The notes: generated from the letters alone by a model not told the origin. A stretch of 64,000 nucleotides of DNA from Legionella clemsonensis (GCF_002240035.1 NZ_CP016397.1:1386001-1450000); one strand, 5' to 3'; shown: positions 26,911 to 38,684, counted from the stretch's first letter. Translations and numbers: made by a program.

Positions 26911-28170
26911 TTACTTTATTACCCTATTGGAAGCCTCATCAGAGGCACGCCATCTTACAATTGCAAGAAGGATAGCGCTTCCGGCCAAGCCTATGACAGC
27001 CAACAGCATAGGTAGTATGGCGCCTACCTGCGCAATTACGCCGGTAAAAATGGAGGTTAATCCGAAGCAAAGCGCCATGATAGATCCTGTTACACCCATC
27101 ACCCAACCTTGTTCATTTTCGCTCACTAAATTGGAGAATATTGTCAATAGCACAGAGTAAGCAACAGAAAGACTCATGCCAATTACTAATGTGGCTACCC
27201 AGGCAACCCATGCCACAGGAATTGCTACTGTGAAAAACACGCTAGTTGCTGTGATTAGCAAACTAATGATAACAATAACGTCATAAGAATAACGTTTTGT
27301 GCAATAATCAACAATATAGCCGCAGCCAATGCTAAATCCCAATCCCATCAGTGCGAGAAAAAAAGAGTTCTGCAAGGCAGAATACTGGTAAGTTTGAAAT
27401 AAATAAAAAGAAATAAAAGAAAAATAGTTAGACCATCCGAAGATCATAACCAGTAGAACTAACGAATATTTTTCTATCGCTTTATGTTTAAATGCTGAAA
27501 TAAAAATTTGAATGGCATGGTGCCATTTAATTTTAATATTGTCGTGTGCTTTAGTAAATGTTTCGTCAAAGAAGTAATAAAGTGCGATAGCATTTATAAA
27601 TGCTAAAAGGGAGGCAAAATAGAGAGGAGTTTGAAAGCCAAACCAGCTTATTATGCGATTATCCGATAATAAACCGCCAAAAATCGGTCCAAATACAAAA
27701 CCAAGGGAAACTGCCAAGAGAATGAAGCCTATGTTTCTCGCCTTATGTTCTTCGGTACTTACATCAACGATGGCTGCTTGCGCAATTGGTTGACTCCCTG
27801 CTGTAAAACCGGCAATGATTCGCCCTAAAATGATCAGCCAAAAACTGTGTATGAGAATCGCAATAGCCGAGATTAAATATCCTAAAAATGAACCGATTAG
27901 ACAAATCATTAGCGATTTTTTTCTGCCAACGCTGTCTGATAAATCTCCCAAAATGGCGGCCCCAAAAAACCAGCAAATCATAAAAATTCCAATAGTAAGG
28001 CCGTAATAAAAGTCACGTAATCCCATACTTAGATTGGCGGGTAAAAAACCGGATTGAGGTTCAATTAAAATAGTATTCAATATTGGAAATAATAATCCTA
28101 ATCCCATTCCATCAATAAATAATACTAAAAATAAAGGTAGAATAGATTTTAATGATTTTGCATGAGCCAT
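26911..28170 (-). CDS. MFS transporter (12 membrane helices)
   Basis: Major facilitator of 419 residues. The loop 2-3 motif GDLSDSVGRKKSLM is clear, and the motif in helix 5, LGFVFGPIFGGLLSDN, is typical of proton-drug antiporters of the TetA-like group. The substrate cannot be read from the sequence. The VOC gene lies 24 bases downstream, so they may share a transcript. Confidence 0.88.
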   Translation of the reverse strand: MAHAKSLKSILPLFLVLFIDGMGLGLLFPILNTILIEPQSGFLPANLSMGLRDFYYGLTIGIFMICWFFGAAILGDLSDSVGRKKSLMICLIGSFLGYLISAIAILIHSFWLIILGRIIAGFTAGSQPIAQAAIVDVSTEEHKARNIGFILLAVSLGFVFGPIFGGLLSDNRIISWFGFQTPLYFASLLAFINAIALYYFFDETFTKAHDNIKIKWHHAIQIFISAFKHKAIEKYSLVLLVMIFGWSNYFSFISFYLFQTYQYSALQNSFFLALMGLGFSIGCGYIVDYCTKRYSYDVIVIISLLITATSVFFTVAIPVAWVAWVATLVIGMSLSVAYSVLLTIFSNLVSENEQGWVMGVTGSIMALCFGLTSIFTGVIAQVGAILPMLLAVIGLAGSAILLAIVRWRASDEASNRVIK

Positions 28171-28307
28171 AATTTTTAACCTGAAGGCAAGTTTGCGAAT
28201 GATGTCATATCTCTATTTGAGCGTCAATTTGGCTGTCCAGGATAAAAACTTTAATTTTAAGCACAAAGGCCTTTTTTTGCCTGCTTGCTGTGCTGTATAT
28301 TTTTAAG

Positions 28308-29765
28308 TTATACAGAAACTTCAGCAGATGCGTCATAATTATTTAATAATGTTTTAATCGTACGATTTAGAATAAAACAAAGACAAGTAGCTCCTAGCAG
28401 TATAAATAAAAGAAGAGTAAATGTATGACTATAATGCGCTTTTAATTGGAGTACTGAGAGTGTTTCCGGTTTTATTGCAGTTAAATTAGCAAGTTTTCCG
28501 GATAGAAATGCGCCAATCCCCAGGGATACGAAAAAAATTCCCATCATGGTACTCACTTTTTTCCGGCTGGCGAGTACGGTAATGGCTGCCAATCCTACCG
28601 GTGATAATAATAATTCCGCAATAGAGATTAATAAATAAGCTGGAATAAAATACAGTGGAGATAATAGAGCTGTTCCGTGGCTACTTTTGGAAACTAGTGT
28701 AATTAACAAATAAGCCAACGTAATGAAAATCATCGCCAGCATGAATTTATTGCCGGTGGTGATTCCGCTGTGAGTTGCATTGATCTGTGGTCGCCGTGAA
28801 ATAAAATAACCAAATAGAATCATACCGATACTTTGGATGCTCACATAATAAGGAGGGGGAAATAATATTCCAAATAATTTTGGCTCTACGACCCTTGAAA
28901 TAAAGAGAGTTAATGATAAAAACATTTGGAAATAAAATGCCCAAAACATGACTGAAATTACACATAACAATCCAATGACTATTGTTTGTTTTGCTTGTTT
29001 TGGTGATTCTCGTTTTACAACATCGATTAAGTAAAGAAGAGATAAAGCAATCACTGCACCGAATGCTGTATCAGCCAATACTGGATTATGGAGAATGACA
29101 TAGGCAATTGACCATAGTCCAAATAAAAGAAAGAAGGCTTTGATAATTTTAGGAATAGTGAGTTCAGAGGGATGATAATCAGCAATCTGATACCGACGAA
29201 TGCCATAAACAAAAACGGTAAATGCAATGACCATGCCGAAAGCAGCGCTTGCAAATGCAACTGACCATCCAAAATAATAGTACAATTGGCTGGGCAATGT
29301 TGTTCCCAAGATAATACCTGTAGTTATGCCCATATAAAAAATAGTAAAGCCACTTTCACGTCGAGAAGAATTATCAGGATATTCATTTCCCAACAATGAT
29401 GAGATATTTGGTTTTAGTAACCCTGTCCCTACTGCAATGCCTGCAAGGGCTGCAGAAAGCGCATTATCCGAAGTTAATACAAAAAGTGATAAATAACTAA
29501 CAAACAAGAAGACAGCGCCGGTTAAAATCGCCTTTTTTTGTCCGAGTAAATGGTCGGCTATCCAGCCGCCTATAACGGGTGAGAGATAGGTTAATGCAGT
29601 AAATGTTCCCACCAGAGTGTAAACTCGCTCATCTTTCCATTTAAAATAAAAGGCAAGGTAGAGTGCTAACAAAGTTTGGACGACATAAAAACCATATCTC
29701 TCCCACATTTCGGTGGCAAAAAAAATACCAAGAGAGGGTGGGTGTTTTATTTGTGCATTGGTCAC
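28308..29765 (-). CDS. POT/PTR2-family peptide transporter
   Basis: Proton-coupled oligopeptide transporter of 485 residues with about 14 helices. The PTR signatures are present: EMWERYGFYVVQTLLALYL (the ExxER-type helix 1), GGWIADHLLGQKKAILTGA, and FTIFYMGITTGIILG. It imports di- and tripeptides, an important carbon source for Legionella-type organisms. Starts at GTG 29765. It is divergent from hutUH, 127 bases away, so peptide uptake and histidine use could share regulation (inference). Confidence 0.92.
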   Translation of the reverse strand: MTNAQIKHPPSLGIFFATEMWERYGFYVVQTLLALYLAFYFKWKDERVYTLVGTFTALTYLSPVIGGWIADHLLGQKKAILTGAVFLFVSYLSLFVLTSDNALSAALAGIAVGTGLLKPNISSLLGNEYPDNSSRRESGFTIFYMGITTGIILGTTLPSQLYYYFGWSVAFASAAFGMVIAFTVFVYGIRRYQIADYHPSELTIPKIIKAFFLLFGLWSIAYVILHNPVLADTAFGAVIALSLLYLIDVVKRESPKQAKQTIVIGLLCVISVMFWAFYFQMFLSLTLFISRVVEPKLFGILFPPPYYVSIQSIGMILFGYFISRRPQINATHSGITTGNKFMLAMIFITLAYLLITLVSKSSHGTALLSPLYFIPAYLLISIAELLLSPVGLAAITVLASRKKVSTMMGIFFVSLGIGAFLSGKLANLTAIKPETLSVLQLKAHYSHTFTLLLFILLGATCLCFILNRTIKTLLNNYDASAEVSV

Positions 29766-29892
29766 GATGAAATCTAAAAAGCAGACATTTCGTCAGTTTA
29801 TCATGGTGCCGCTTATTTTGACAGTATGGCTTGTCATTTGATTGTATATCCAAGTATTATTGTCACTTGGAAAAATTCCAGGATGGATAAAA

Positions 29893-31569
29893 ATGAACAA
29901 AAGTAACAAACGCTCTATTTCAGCGAAAAAAGGACTGCAGTTGGAGGCAAAAAGTTGGCTTACTGAAGCTCCGTTACGCATGCTGTGCAATAACTTGGAT
30001 CCAGACGTTGCCGAAGATCCTGATTCCCTGGTTGTTTATGGGGGCATCGGCCGCGCTGCACGCAATTGGCCTTCTTTTGACAAAATTGTAGCTGTTCTAA
30101 AACAACTTGAGGCGAATCAAACGCTTCTGATTCAATCGGGCAAGCCGGTAGGTGTGTTTACGACTCATGAAGACGCTCCTCGTGTACTCATTGCTAATTC
30201 CAATCTGGTGCCGCGTTGGGCCAGCTGGGAGCATTTTAATGAACTCGATAAAAAAGGCTTAATGATGTATGGCCAGATGACTGCTGGTAGTTGGATCTAT
30301 ATTGGTTCCCAAGGGATTATTCAAGGGACTTATGAAACGTTTGGTGCCTGTGCGAAAAAACATTATCAGGGAGAGTTGGCTGGAGAGTGGATATTAACTG
30401 CTGGCCTTGGAGGCATGGGAGGCGCTCAACCTCTGGCTGCGGTTATGGCTGGTGCAAGCATGCTTGCCGTAGAATGTGACAAAGCACGCATTGAGAAGCG
30501 TCTGAAAACACGATACCTCGATAAATATACCCAAAATCTTGATGAGGCCTTGAGCTGGATTGAGAAGTCTTGCCAGAAAAAAACACCGTTGTCGGTTGGG
30601 TTACTGGGCAATGCAGCTGAAATTTATCCTGAGTTAATTAAGCGCAATATAAAACCCTCTCTGGTGACTGATCAGACTAGCGCTCATGATCCTTTAAATG
30701 GCTATTTACCCTTGGGATGGACTTTAGAACAAGCCGAAGAGTTGCGAAAAACAGCACCAGAAAAGGTTGTTACTGCAGCAAAAAAATCGATGGCGGTGCA
30801 GGTCGAAGCAATGCTTGCTTTTCAAAAACTAGGTATTCCCGTGTTTGATTATGGGAATAATATTCGTCAAATGGCTTATGAAGAAGGTGTCAGTGAGGCG
30901 TTTACTATTCCAGGATTTGTACCCACGTACATTCGTCCACTATTTTGTGAGGGTATAGGTCCTTTCCGATGGGTGGCTTTGTCTGGGGATCCTGAGGACA
31001 TTTATGCAACAGATGAGAAGGTAAAGCGCTTAATGCCAGAGGATAAGCACTTGCATCGTTGGCTTGAGATGGCTCGAAATAAAATTGCTTTTCAGGGGTT
31101 GCCCGCCAGAATTTGCTGGGTGGGCCTGAAAGATCGTGCTCGTTTGGCGTTAGCATTTAATGAAATGGTTAAAAATAAAGAAGTAAAAGCCCCTATTGTC
31201 ATTGGTCGCGATCATTTGGATTCAGGGTCTGTCGCCAGTCCAAATCGAGAAACAGAGGCAATGTTGGATGGCAGTGATGCAGTTTCTGATTGGCCATTAT
31301 TGAATGCCTTATTAAACTGTGCGAGCGGGGCTACCTGGGTCAGTATTCACCATGGAGGAGGGGTAGGTTTAGGGTTTTCCCAGCATGCTGGCATGGTGAT
31401 CGTTGCTGATGGGACAGACAAAGCTGCCGAGAGGCTCAAACGCGTTTTACATAATGATCCTGCAACCGGTGTAATGCGACACGCGGATGCTGGATATGAA
31501 TTAGCAAAGCAATGTGCTAAAGCGAATAATTTATGGTTGCCTATGGAGTCAATTGGAGGACCACTGTGA
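29893..31569 (+). CDS. hutU: Urocanate hydratase
   Basis: NAD-dependent urocanase, second step of histidine breakdown, 558 residues from ATG 29893 (AGGA at nine bases); the longer frame from 29842 adds a non-family leader. Landmarks are [17 protein letters not shown], the NAD-binding [18 protein letters not shown], and the catalytic Cys in [16 protein letters not shown] context. The stop overlaps the hutH GTG start. Confidence 0.96.
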   Translation: MNKSNKRSISAKKGLQLEAKSWLTEAPLRMLCNNLDPDVAEDPDSLVVYGGIGRAARNWPSFDKIVAVLKQLEANQTLLIQSGKPVGVFTTHEDAPRVLIANSNLVPRWASWEHFNELDKKGLMMYGQMTAGSWIYIGSQGIIQGTYETFGACAKKHYQGELAGEWILTAGLGGMGGAQPLAAVMAGASMLAVECDKARIEKRLKTRYLDKYTQNLDEALSWIEKSCQKKTPLSVGLLGNAAEIYPELIKRNIKPSLVTDQTSAHDPLNGYLPLGWTLEQAEELRKTAPEKVVTAAKKSMAVQVEAMLAFQKLGIPVFDYGNNIRQMAYEEGVSEAFTIPGFVPTYIRPLFCEGIGPFRWVALSGDPEDIYATDEKVKRLMPEDKHLHRWLEMARNKIAFQGLPARICWVGLKDRARLALAFNEMVKNKEVKAPIVIGRDHLDSGSVASPNRETEAMLDGSDAVSDWPLLNALLNCASGATWVSIHHGGGVGLGFSQHAGMVIVADGTDKAAERLKRVLHNDPATGVMRHADAGYELAKQCAKANNLWLPMESIGGPL

Positions 31570-33080
31570 CAGAAGCATTTACCCTTACTCCCGGACAGTT
31601 AACACTTAAAGAAATTAGGCAACTACTGGAAGAGCAGCAACCCATTACAGTGGATGAAAGTTTTTTTCCATACGTGGAAGCTTCTTGTAAAGTCATTCAA
31701 AAAATTCTTGATGACAAGAAGACTGTTTATGGAATAAACACAGGATTTGGCTCCCTGGCAAGACAGTCCATTTCTGCCGAGCACTTAAAGCAACTACAGC
31801 GTAATATTGTTTTGTCACATGCTTGTGGAACGGGGGAGTTGTTATCAGATAAACAAGTTGCACTTATTCTGCTTCTTAAAATTAATAATTTGTGTCAAGG
31901 GTATTCTGGCGTCAGAAAAGAACTTATTGCTGCTTTGTGTGAACTTTACAATAAACAGGTTTTTCCTTGCATTCCCGCAAAAGGCTCAGTTGGGGCATCA
32001 GGTGATCTAGCTCCGCTTGCTCATTTGGCTCTCCCATTATTAGGTGAGGGGCAGGTGCGTGTCGAGGGTAAAGTTATTAGTGCTCTGGAGGGTTTAAAGA
32101 GAGCAGGATTAAAGCCTTTGGCGCTGGCACCTAAGGAAGGATTAGCCTTGCTGAATGGATTGCAGGTTTCCACTGCTTTGTGCATGGAAGCTTTTTTTTA
32201 CAGTGAGAGGCTTTTTGAAACCGCCATTATCACCGGAAGTTTATCTGTGGATGCTGCAAGTGGCAGTGATGTGCCTTTTGATGATCGTATTCATAAAGCA
32301 CGTGGTCATCAAGCACAGCGTGATGTCGCTGCTATGTATCGGGAGCTTTTGGCAGAAAGCTCAATCAGAGAGGCTCATAGAGATTGTTCGCGAGTTCAAG
32401 ATCCTTATTCACTAAGGTGTCAGCCGCAAATTATGGGTGCGATTTTGCACCAGATGCAATTTGTGGGTCAAACTTTGCAGGTTGAAGCGAATGCCGTTTC
32501 CGATAATCCCCTGGTATTTTTTGAGCAGGGTGACATTTTGTCAGGAGGAAACTTTCATGGTGAAATTGTTGCCATGGCTGCTGACAATTTGGCATTGGCT
32601 ATTGCCGAAATAGGGGCGAATGCTGAGCGGCGAATAGCGTTGCTTATTGATAAAGATTTCAGTGGCTTACCTGCCTTTTTGGTTAAAGAAAGTGGTTTAA
32701 ATTCAGGGTTTATGATAGCGCATGTAACGGCTGCAGCTTGTGCGAGTGATAACAAAGCATTGGCACACCCCCATTCCGTTGATAGTATTCCTACCTCCGC
32801 CAATCAGGAAGATCATGTTTCTATGGCAACCAATGCCGCAAGAAGATTAAGTGCAATGGTTGACAATACAGCAACAATTCTTGCTATAGAATTACTTGCA
32901 GCTTGTCAGGGATTAGAGTTTCATAAACCATTAACCACATCACCCCGTTTACAGAAAATTTATAATCAAGTAAGGAGTCAAGTGGCACCTTATGATAGCG
33001 ATCGTTATTTTGCTCCTGATATTGCAGTGATTAAGGAAATGATTCTTAATGGAGAATTTGCTATTTCTCAAATTCATTGA
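31566..33080 (+). CDS. hutH: Histidine ammonia-lyase
   Basis: Converts histidine to urocanate and ammonia, 504 residues. The MIO cofactor forms from Ala144-Ser145-Gly146 in [14 protein letters not shown] 31566 overlaps the hutU stop (GTGA), with GGAGGA upstream. The gene order U-H is opposite to the pathway order. hutI, hutG and the HutC repressor are not in this window. Confidence 0.97.
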   Translation: MTEAFTLTPGQLTLKEIRQLLEEQQPITVDESFFPYVEASCKVIQKILDDKKTVYGINTGFGSLARQSISAEHLKQLQRNIVLSHACGTGELLSDKQVALILLLKINNLCQGYSGVRKELIAALCELYNKQVFPCIPAKGSVGASGDLAPLAHLALPLLGEGQVRVEGKVISALEGLKRAGLKPLALAPKEGLALLNGLQVSTALCMEAFFYSERLFETAIITGSLSVDAASGSDVPFDDRIHKARGHQAQRDVAAMYRELLAESSIREAHRDCSRVQDPYSLRCQPQIMGAILHQMQFVGQTLQVEANAVSDNPLVFFEQGDILSGGNFHGEIVAMAADNLALAIAEIGANAERRIALLIDKDFSGLPAFLVKESGLNSGFMIAHVTAAACASDNKALAHPHSVDSIPTSANQEDHVSMATNAARRLSAMVDNTATILAIELLAACQGLEFHKPLTTSPRLQKIYNQVRSQVAPYDSDRYFAPDIAVIKEMILNGEFAISQIH

Positions 33081-33145
33081 CGCTTGATTATCTATGCATC
33101 AATATTGTTGCTGGCATATTCACATTTTTTACAAGAGAGATTTAA

Positions 33146-34546
33146 ATGGAATTAGCTCTTCTTTTCGAACAACTGAAGGGACATTTTTTAACAAATCCGT
33201 ACCCCACTATAAAAGAAAGGTGCGACAATTTAATGAGCCTTCGCAAGTTGTTGCAAATTAATGCGGAAGAGATTGCCAGGGTTGTTAATACCGATTTTTC
33301 TCATCGAGCTCGCTATGAGACGCTATTATTGGAAATTTTTCCGGCAATAAATGCTATCAATTATTGCTTAAAAAATATTAAAAAATGGACAAAAATTCGT
33401 AAACGCCATGTCTCTTGGCTATTTAAACCTGCCTATGCCTACTTATTGCCACAACCCTTAGGCGTTGTAGGCATTATTGTTCCCTGGAATTATCCGATTC
33501 TTCTAGCAATAGGACCTCTTGTCTATGCTTTGGCTGCGGGTAATCGCGTGATGATCAAAATGTCTGAAGTAACGCCTGAAACAGGACATTTATTAGATAG
33601 ATTAATAAGATCTTCCAGGCTCGAAAACCAGGTTGTAATTGTGAATGGCGATGAACAGGTCGCACAAAAATTTACAAGGTTGTCTTTTAGACATCTTCTT
33701 TTTACTGGTTCACCAACTATTGGTAAGCTGGTTATGAAAGAGGCGGCTGAAAATCTGACTCCAGTTACACTGGAGCTTGGCGGAAAATCACCTGCATTTG
33801 TTTCCATGTCTGTCGATGAACGGCATTTTAAACGACTTTTTATGGGGAAAATGGCTAATGCGGGTCAAACTTGTATTGCACCTGATTATTTATTAATTCC
33901 TGAAAATTGGGAAAAGCGGATTGAAAAAGGGGCTGAAGAATTTATTAATACTCATTATTCGCGCTTGTTAGACAATCAGGACTATTCAAATATTATTTCT
34001 GCGAAACATCAAGAACGGTTGATGACGCTTATTGACGATGCTTGCGAAAAAGGGGCACGATTAGTGCAAATGGGGGGCAATGCTCAGCAAGGTCGCCTGC
34101 CATTTTTTTTGCTTTTCAATGTTGATAATACAATGCGAGTAATGCAAGAAGAAATATTCGGTCCCATTTTACCGGTTATGCATTACAAGTCGCTCACTCA
34201 GGCAATTCAAACAATTAACACTTACCCTAATCCTCTTGTGATTTATTATTTTGGGAATGATTCAGAAGAGATAAAAATAATTAAAAAAAATACTTTGTCA
34301 GGAGCGCTGACCATTAATGATACCTTAACTCATATTGCCATAGATTCTTTACCGTTCGGAGGTGTAGGACACAGTGGCATGGGCCATTATCATGGACAAG
34401 AAGGTTTTGATGTATTTTCAAAATTAAAACCTGTATTCGTTCAGAGACGCTTTGCTATAACAACATGGTTTTATCCACCGCATGGGAAACTAGTTAATTT
34501 TTTGCTGAGCTGGGTTGCAGGCATTCATCTTAAGGAGAAGAAATGA
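33146..34546 (+). CDS. Aldehyde dehydrogenase family protein (fatty/coniferyl aldehyde type)
   Basis: NAD(P)-dependent aldehyde dehydrogenase of 466 residues. Glu in VTLELGGKSPAFV and the nucleophilic Cys in ANAGQTCIAPDYLL are in place; the N-proximal motif GIIVPWNYPILLAIGPLVYA is intact. The length and hydrophobic C-terminal end (LVNFLLSWVAGIHL) resemble membrane-associated class 3 enzymes acting on long-chain or aromatic aldehydes. It overlaps the SDR gene by four bases. Confidence 0.9.
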   Translation: MELALLFEQLKGHFLTNPYPTIKERCDNLMSLRKLLQINAEEIARVVNTDFSHRARYETLLLEIFPAINAINYCLKNIKKWTKIRKRHVSWLFKPAYAYLLPQPLGVVGIIVPWNYPILLAIGPLVYALAAGNRVMIKMSEVTPETGHLLDRLIRSSRLENQVVIVNGDEQVAQKFTRLSFRHLLFTGSPTIGKLVMKEAAENLTPVTLELGGKSPAFVSMSVDERHFKRLFMGKMANAGQTCIAPDYLLIPENWEKRIEKGAEEFINTHYSRLLDNQDYSNIISAKHQERLMTLIDDACEKGARLVQMGGNAQQGRLPFFLLFNVDNTMRVMQEEIFGPILPVMHYKSLTQAIQTINTYPNPLVIYYFGNDSEEIKIIKKNTLSGALTINDTLTHIAIDSLPFGGVGHSGMGHYHGQEGFDVFSKLKPVFVQRRFAITTWFYPPHGKLVNFLLSWVAGIHLKEKK

Positions 34547-35349
34547 CCAAGGTAGTATTTATAACAGGTGGTAGTCGTGGGATAGGAAGGGCGATTGCTC
34601 ATCGTTTTGCTCGAGAGCGCGCCTGTATTGTTATTGCTGCTAAAACAGATAAGCCCCATCCAAAATTGGAAGGAACTATCCATAGTGTCGCTGCTGAAAT
34701 TAAAGAATTAGGTGGTGAAGCGCTTCCTTTAATGGTTGATGTTCGAGATGAAGAGCAGATTCAAAGAGCGATGCAAAAAGCCGTAGATACATTCGGTAAA
34801 TTGGATGTTTTAATCAATAATGCCAGTGCAATTAGTTTAAGCAATACCGTTTCCACGCCCATGAAGCGCTATGATTTAATGCAAGCAGTAAATACAAGAG
34901 CCACTTTTGCTTGCTCACAAGCCGCGATCCCGCATTTAAAGAAATCGTCAAATCCTCATATTCTAACTTTATCACCTCCGCTAACCATGAATAGCAAATG
35001 GTTTGCACCTCATCTAGCTTATACCATTAGTAAATATGGAATGAGTATGTGTACCTTGGGACTTGCTGAAGAATTAAGACCGTTAGGGATTGCAGCTAAT
35101 TCATTATGGCCGCGGACTACAATTGCTACAGCAGCAATACAAGTGCATTTCCCGGAGGAAATTTACAGAGCGAGCCGAAAACCTGACATCGTCGCTGACG
35201 CTGCTTACTGGATTTTAACTCAGTCTGCAAAACAAGTAACCGGTCAATTTTTTATAGATGAAGAAGTATTAACAAATGCTGGCATTACTGATTTTTCAAG
35301 GTATGCTATTGATCCACATGTTGAGCCTTATCAAGATCTGTTTATATGA
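34543..35349 (+). CDS. SDR-family oxidoreductase (HSDL2-like)
   Basis: Short-chain dehydrogenase of 268 residues. Cofactor motif [12 protein letters not shown], then [10 protein letters not shown] and the active-site YTISK. The segment around residues 28-60, with [17 protein letters not shown], is characteristic of the hydroxysteroid dehydrogenase-like 2 group, which in eukaryotes is peroxisomal. It is coupled to the aldehyde dehydrogenase by ATGA, suggesting joint metabolism of a lipid-type alcohol or aldehyde (inference). Confidence 0.9.
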   Translation: MTKVVFITGGSRGIGRAIAHRFARERACIVIAAKTDKPHPKLEGTIHSVAAEIKELGGEALPLMVDVRDEEQIQRAMQKAVDTFGKLDVLINNASAISLSNTVSTPMKRYDLMQAVNTRATFACSQAAIPHLKKSSNPHILTLSPPLTMNSKWFAPHLAYTISKYGMSMCTLGLAEELRPLGIAANSLWPRTTIATAAIQVHFPEEIYRASRKPDIVADAAYWILTQSAKQVTGQFFIDEEVLTNAGITDFSRYAIDPHVEPYQDLFI

Positions 35350-35783
35350 CTGTTGAAATTTTTACGGATGGGGCCTGTAAAGGCAATCCGGGTGTAGGGG
35401 GATGGGGGGCATTATTACGTTATAATGGTCATGAAAAAACATTGTATGGAGCCGAAGCACATACCACTAATAATCGTATGGAGTTAACAGCTGCCATAAA
35501 GGCACTTGAAACGCTAAAAAGACCTTGTGAGGTAAATTTATATACTGACTCTCAATACTTACGTCTTGGGATGACGACTTGGCTTGTTCAGTGGAAAAGA
35601 AACGGCTGGCGCAACTCAAAAAAAGAAGCAGTAAAAAATGCTGATTTATGGCAACAGCTCGATGCATTAACCAGTATTCACTCTATTCACTGGCATTGGA
35701 TAAAAGGTCATGCGGGACACCCTGAGAATGAACGCGCTGATGCCTTGGCAAATCAGGCAATAATTGAACTTATAACCTCTTGA
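35346..35783 (+). CDS. rnhA: Ribonuclease HI
   Basis: Degrades RNA in RNA/DNA hybrids, 145 residues. The catalytic residues Asp in [12 protein letters not shown], Glu in NRMELTAA, Asp in LYTDSQYLR and the late Asp in NERADALAN are all present. It overlaps the SDR gene by four bases and precedes dnaQ, a pairing common in gammaproteobacteria. Confidence 0.97.
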   Translation: MTVEIFTDGACKGNPGVGGWGALLRYNGHEKTLYGAEAHTTNNRMELTAAIKALETLKRPCEVNLYTDSQYLRLGMTTWLVQWKRNGWRNSKKEAVKNADLWQQLDALTSIHSIHWHWIKGHAGHPENERADALANQAIIELITS

Positions 35784-35845
35784 TGGTGCATTCAAGTTCC
35801 TGGTAATTTACGATAAAATACCTCTTTTCTATTTACGGGTCTTAC

Positions 35846-36559
35846 ATGCGCCAGGTTGTGTTGGATACTGAAACTACAGGTATCGGTCATGAAGTGGGTC
35901 ATCGGATTATTGAAATAGGGTGCGTTGAATTAGTTGACCGAAAACTAACCGGAAATCATTTTCATATTTATCTTAATCCTCAACGCAGTGTTGATGAAGG
36001 TGCCTTTCGAGTTCATGGAATTAGCAACGAATTTTTGCAAGACAAACCTCTTTTTAAAGAGGTGGTCAATGAATTTATAGAATTTATTCAAGGCTCTGAA
36101 TTAATTATCCACAATGCTGTTTTTGATGTGGGCTTTCTAAATGCTGAACTTAAATTGTTAAATTGGCCTTTACTAATCAATGATTATTGTGCCGTTTTGG
36201 ACACGCTTATTCTTGCAAGAGAAAAACATCCAGGACAAAGGAACAGTCTCGATGCGCTTTGCAAACGCTATGAAATTGACAATTCCAACCGCAGCCTCCA
36301 TGGTGCTCTATTAGATGCGGAAATTTTAGCATCTGTTTATTTAGCGATGACAGGTGGTCAGGGGATGTTGTTTGCCAATGAGGAAGAATTGACAACGACA
36401 AATCTGCACCATGTTGAGACTAATCTGGAAGTATTAACAAGTCGCTCACCGATTATTCGTGCCACTGAAGAAGAACGCCAAAAGCATGAAGAATTTATTA
36501 CCTTTTTAACGAAGAAAGCAGGAATCAATTTATGGAGTGTGGATGAGGAAATTGTATAA
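35846..36559 (+). CDS. dnaQ: DNA polymerase III epsilon subunit (3'-5' proofreading)
   Basis: DEDDh exonuclease of 237 residues. Exo I is VLDTETTGI, Exo II is IHNAVFDVGFLNAEL, and Exo III is LHGALLDAEILASVYLAM with the catalytic His. The C-terminal tail binds the polymerase subunit. Starts at ATG 35846, 62 bases after rnhA. Confidence 0.96.
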   Translation: MRQVVLDTETTGIGHEVGHRIIEIGCVELVDRKLTGNHFHIYLNPQRSVDEGAFRVHGISNEFLQDKPLFKEVVNEFIEFIQGSELIIHNAVFDVGFLNAELKLLNWPLLINDYCAVLDTLILAREKHPGQRNSLDALCKRYEIDNSNRSLHGALLDAEILASVYLAMTGGQGMLFANEEELTTTNLHHVETNLEVLTSRSPIIRATEEERQKHEEFITFLTKKAGINLWSVDEEIV

Positions 36560-36606
36560 AATTTGAACTATAGTAAAAAAAAGCTTACCTCGTTTTAGGA
36601 GCTGTC

Positions 36607-37116
36607 ATGGAAGAAATAAAAACTCGCAAGTACGGGCCTTTAGCTTTGATCAGCTTTATTCTCATTTATTTTGGCACTTCAAACGATACTTTTGCCACAA
36701 ATATTGTCTCTAAAGGACCTTATCTCACTCTCGCATCAAATACCTTTATTTTTAACCCCCGATCCCTGACATGGAAGGCTGTTAAAAATGGAAAAGTGAT
36801 AAGAAGCGGGAAAGCTTCTGGTGGAAGTAAATACTGTAAAGACGTAGGGCGCTCCTGTCGTACACCTTCAGGCACTTATCGAATCATCAGCAAAGGTAGT
36901 GAAAGTTGCCGCTCCAGTAAATATCCGTTACCCAATGGTGGCGCCAAAATGCCTTACTGCATGTTTTTTAGCAAAAATTATGCGATTCATGGTTCCTATG
37001 ATCTGCCAAATTACAATGCTAGCCATGGATGTATACGTGTAAGACCTAGTGATGCACTATGGTTACATCGCAATTTTATTAAAATTGGAACCAAAGTAAT
37101 TGTGCAGCCTTATTAA
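36607..37116 (+). CDS. L,D-transpeptidase (YkuD), EnhA-like
   Basis: Protein of 169 residues with an N-terminal membrane segment or signal (about 12-32) and a YkuD domain. The active site is HGSYDLPNYNASHGCIRV, with catalytic His and Cys. It should act in the periplasm on peptidoglycan peptides. Size and motif match EnhA-type proteins of Legionella, which belong to a family linked to host entry; direct orthology to enhA is not shown. AGGAGCTGTC precedes the ATG. Confidence 0.88.
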   Translation: MEEIKTRKYGPLALISFILIYFGTSNDTFATNIVSKGPYLTLASNTFIFNPRSLTWKAVKNGKVIRSGKASGGSKYCKDVGRSCRTPSGTYRIISKGSESCRSSKYPLPNGGAKMPYCMFFSKNYAIHGSYDLPNYNASHGCIRVRPSDALWLHRNFIKIGTKVIVQPY

Positions 37117-37161
37117 TGTTTAGAAAGTATGATGTAGTTTACAATCTGCGGAATACTTATT

Positions 37162-37548
37162 CTATTCATCATCATCCATACTAAACGAGGATCCGCAACC
37201 ACAAGTTGTTTTAGCATTGGGGTTGCGAATAACAAATTGCGCCCCTTGAATATTTTGTACATAATCAATTTCAGCAGCATTCAGATATTGATAACTCATT
37301 GAATCAACAAGTAACTTCACTGAGGATTTACCATCAGAGCATGTTTGCTCAATAATGGTATCATCTTCTTGAATAGTTTCATCAAAAGTAAAACCGTACT
37401 GAAGTCCTGAACAACCTCCGCCTGTTACAAAAACACGCAGGTTTAAATTTGGATTTTCCTCTTCAGCGATTAATGAGGCAACTTTATCAGCTGCACTTAC
37501 TGAAAAATGAATACTCGAGACAGAAGGAGAGACATCAATTGCGGCCAT
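37162..37548 (-). CDS. erpA: Iron-sulfur cluster insertion protein ErpA
   Basis: A-type [Fe-S] carrier of 128 residues. The three cluster-binding cysteines are in [11 protein letters not shown] and in TTCGCGSSF. ErpA delivers clusters to apoproteins including IspG. It follows mnmA on the minus strand after 50 bases. Confidence 0.94.
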   Translation of the reverse strand: MAAIDVSPSVSSIHFSVSAADKVASLIAEEENPNLNLRVFVTGGGCSGLQYGFTFDETIQEDDTIIEQTCSDGKSSVKLLVDSMSYQYLNAAEIDYVQNIQGAQFVIRNPNAKTTCGCGSSFSMDDDE

Positions 37549-37598
37549 TTTTACTCCAAAAAATTAATTCCAGATAATTTATCTCTAATTGTACAATA

Positions 37599-38684
37599 CT
37601 ATCGAATGATTTGTTCAATAGTGGCTCCTCCTAGACATTGATTTTTTTCATAAAATACAATGTATTGTCCGGGAGTCACTGCTCGTTGTGGTGTTGAAAA
37701 CATTACACAATGCTGATTATTACTGGTTGGTGAGACTATACAAGCCTGTTCAATCTGGCGATAGCGCGTCTTTGCATGGCAAGTTAAGGGCAGTTGTTCG
37801 CTATATTCAGCTAGCCAATGTATTGGCCCACAAATTAAACCTTGGGAGTAAAGCATTGGATGATCACTGCCTTGTGCCACTACTAAAGTATTGGTTTTGA
37901 TTTCTTTGTCTACGACATACCACGGCTCTTCGCTGGCAGATTGACGACCACCGATACCCAAACCTTGTCTTTGGCCAAGTGTATAGAACATTAATCCCTC
38001 GTGTTGACCTAATAATTCACCTGTACTACTTCTAATTTCACCTGGTTTTGCCAAAATAAATTCTTTAAGAAAGCTTTTAAACCGCCTTTCCCCAATGAAA
38101 CATATACCAGTAGAATCTTTTTTATTATGAGTAACTAAACCTAGCTGCTTTGCAAATTCCCGAATTTGCAGTTTGTGATAGTCGCCTATTGGAAAAAGAG
38201 TTTTCCCCAGTGCCTCAGGCTCAACCGCATGCAGGAAGTAAGTTTGATCCTTCTCGCGGTCTTTTGCTTTAAACAATCCACCAATGCCATTATTGCAACG
38301 GACTTTAGCATAATGGCCGGTTGCTATATAATCAGCGCCTAAAGTAAGTGCATGATTTAAAAAAGCATTAAATTTAATTTCCTTATTACACAGAACATCC
38401 GGGTTAGGTGTTCTCCCTTGTTGATACTCATTAAGAAAATGAGCAAAAACCCTATCCCAGTATTCCTGAGCAAAGTTAACGCTATGCAAAGGGATCCGCA
38501 ATTGATTACAAACTGCCTGAGCATCTGCCAAATCCAAAGCAGCAGCACAATAGCCTTCAGTATCATCTTGCTCCCAATTTTTCATAAAAAGTCCTTCAAC
38601 CTGGTAACCTTGTTCACGCAATAACCAGGCCGCGACAGAAGAGTCGACTCCACCGGACATACCAACAATAACTTTGGATTTCAT
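37599..38684 (-). CDS. mnmA: tRNA 2-thiouridylase MnmA
   Basis: Makes 2-thiouridine at the wobble base of Lys, Glu and Gln tRNAs, 361 residues. PP-loop [15 protein letters not shown] binds ATP. The first catalytic Cys is in [11 protein letters not shown] and the second in [11 protein letters not shown]. It is upstream of erpA on the same strand. Confidence 0.97.
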   Translation of the reverse strand: MKSKVIVGMSGGVDSSVAAWLLREQGYQVEGLFMKNWEQDDTEGYCAAALDLADAQAVCNQLRIPLHSVNFAQEYWDRVFAHFLNEYQQGRTPNPDVLCNKEIKFNAFLNHALTLGADYIATGHYAKVRCNNGIGGLFKAKDREKDQTYFLHAVEPEALGKTLFPIGDYHKLQIREFAKQLGLVTHNKKDSTGICFIGERRFKSFLKEFILAKPGEIRSSTGELLGQHEGLMFYTLGQRQGLGIGGRQSASEEPWYVVDKEIKTNTLVVAQGSDHPMLYSQGLICGPIHWLAEYSEQLPLTCHAKTRYRQIEQACIVSPTSNNQHCVMFSTPQRAVTPGQYIVFYEKNQCLGGATIEQIIR

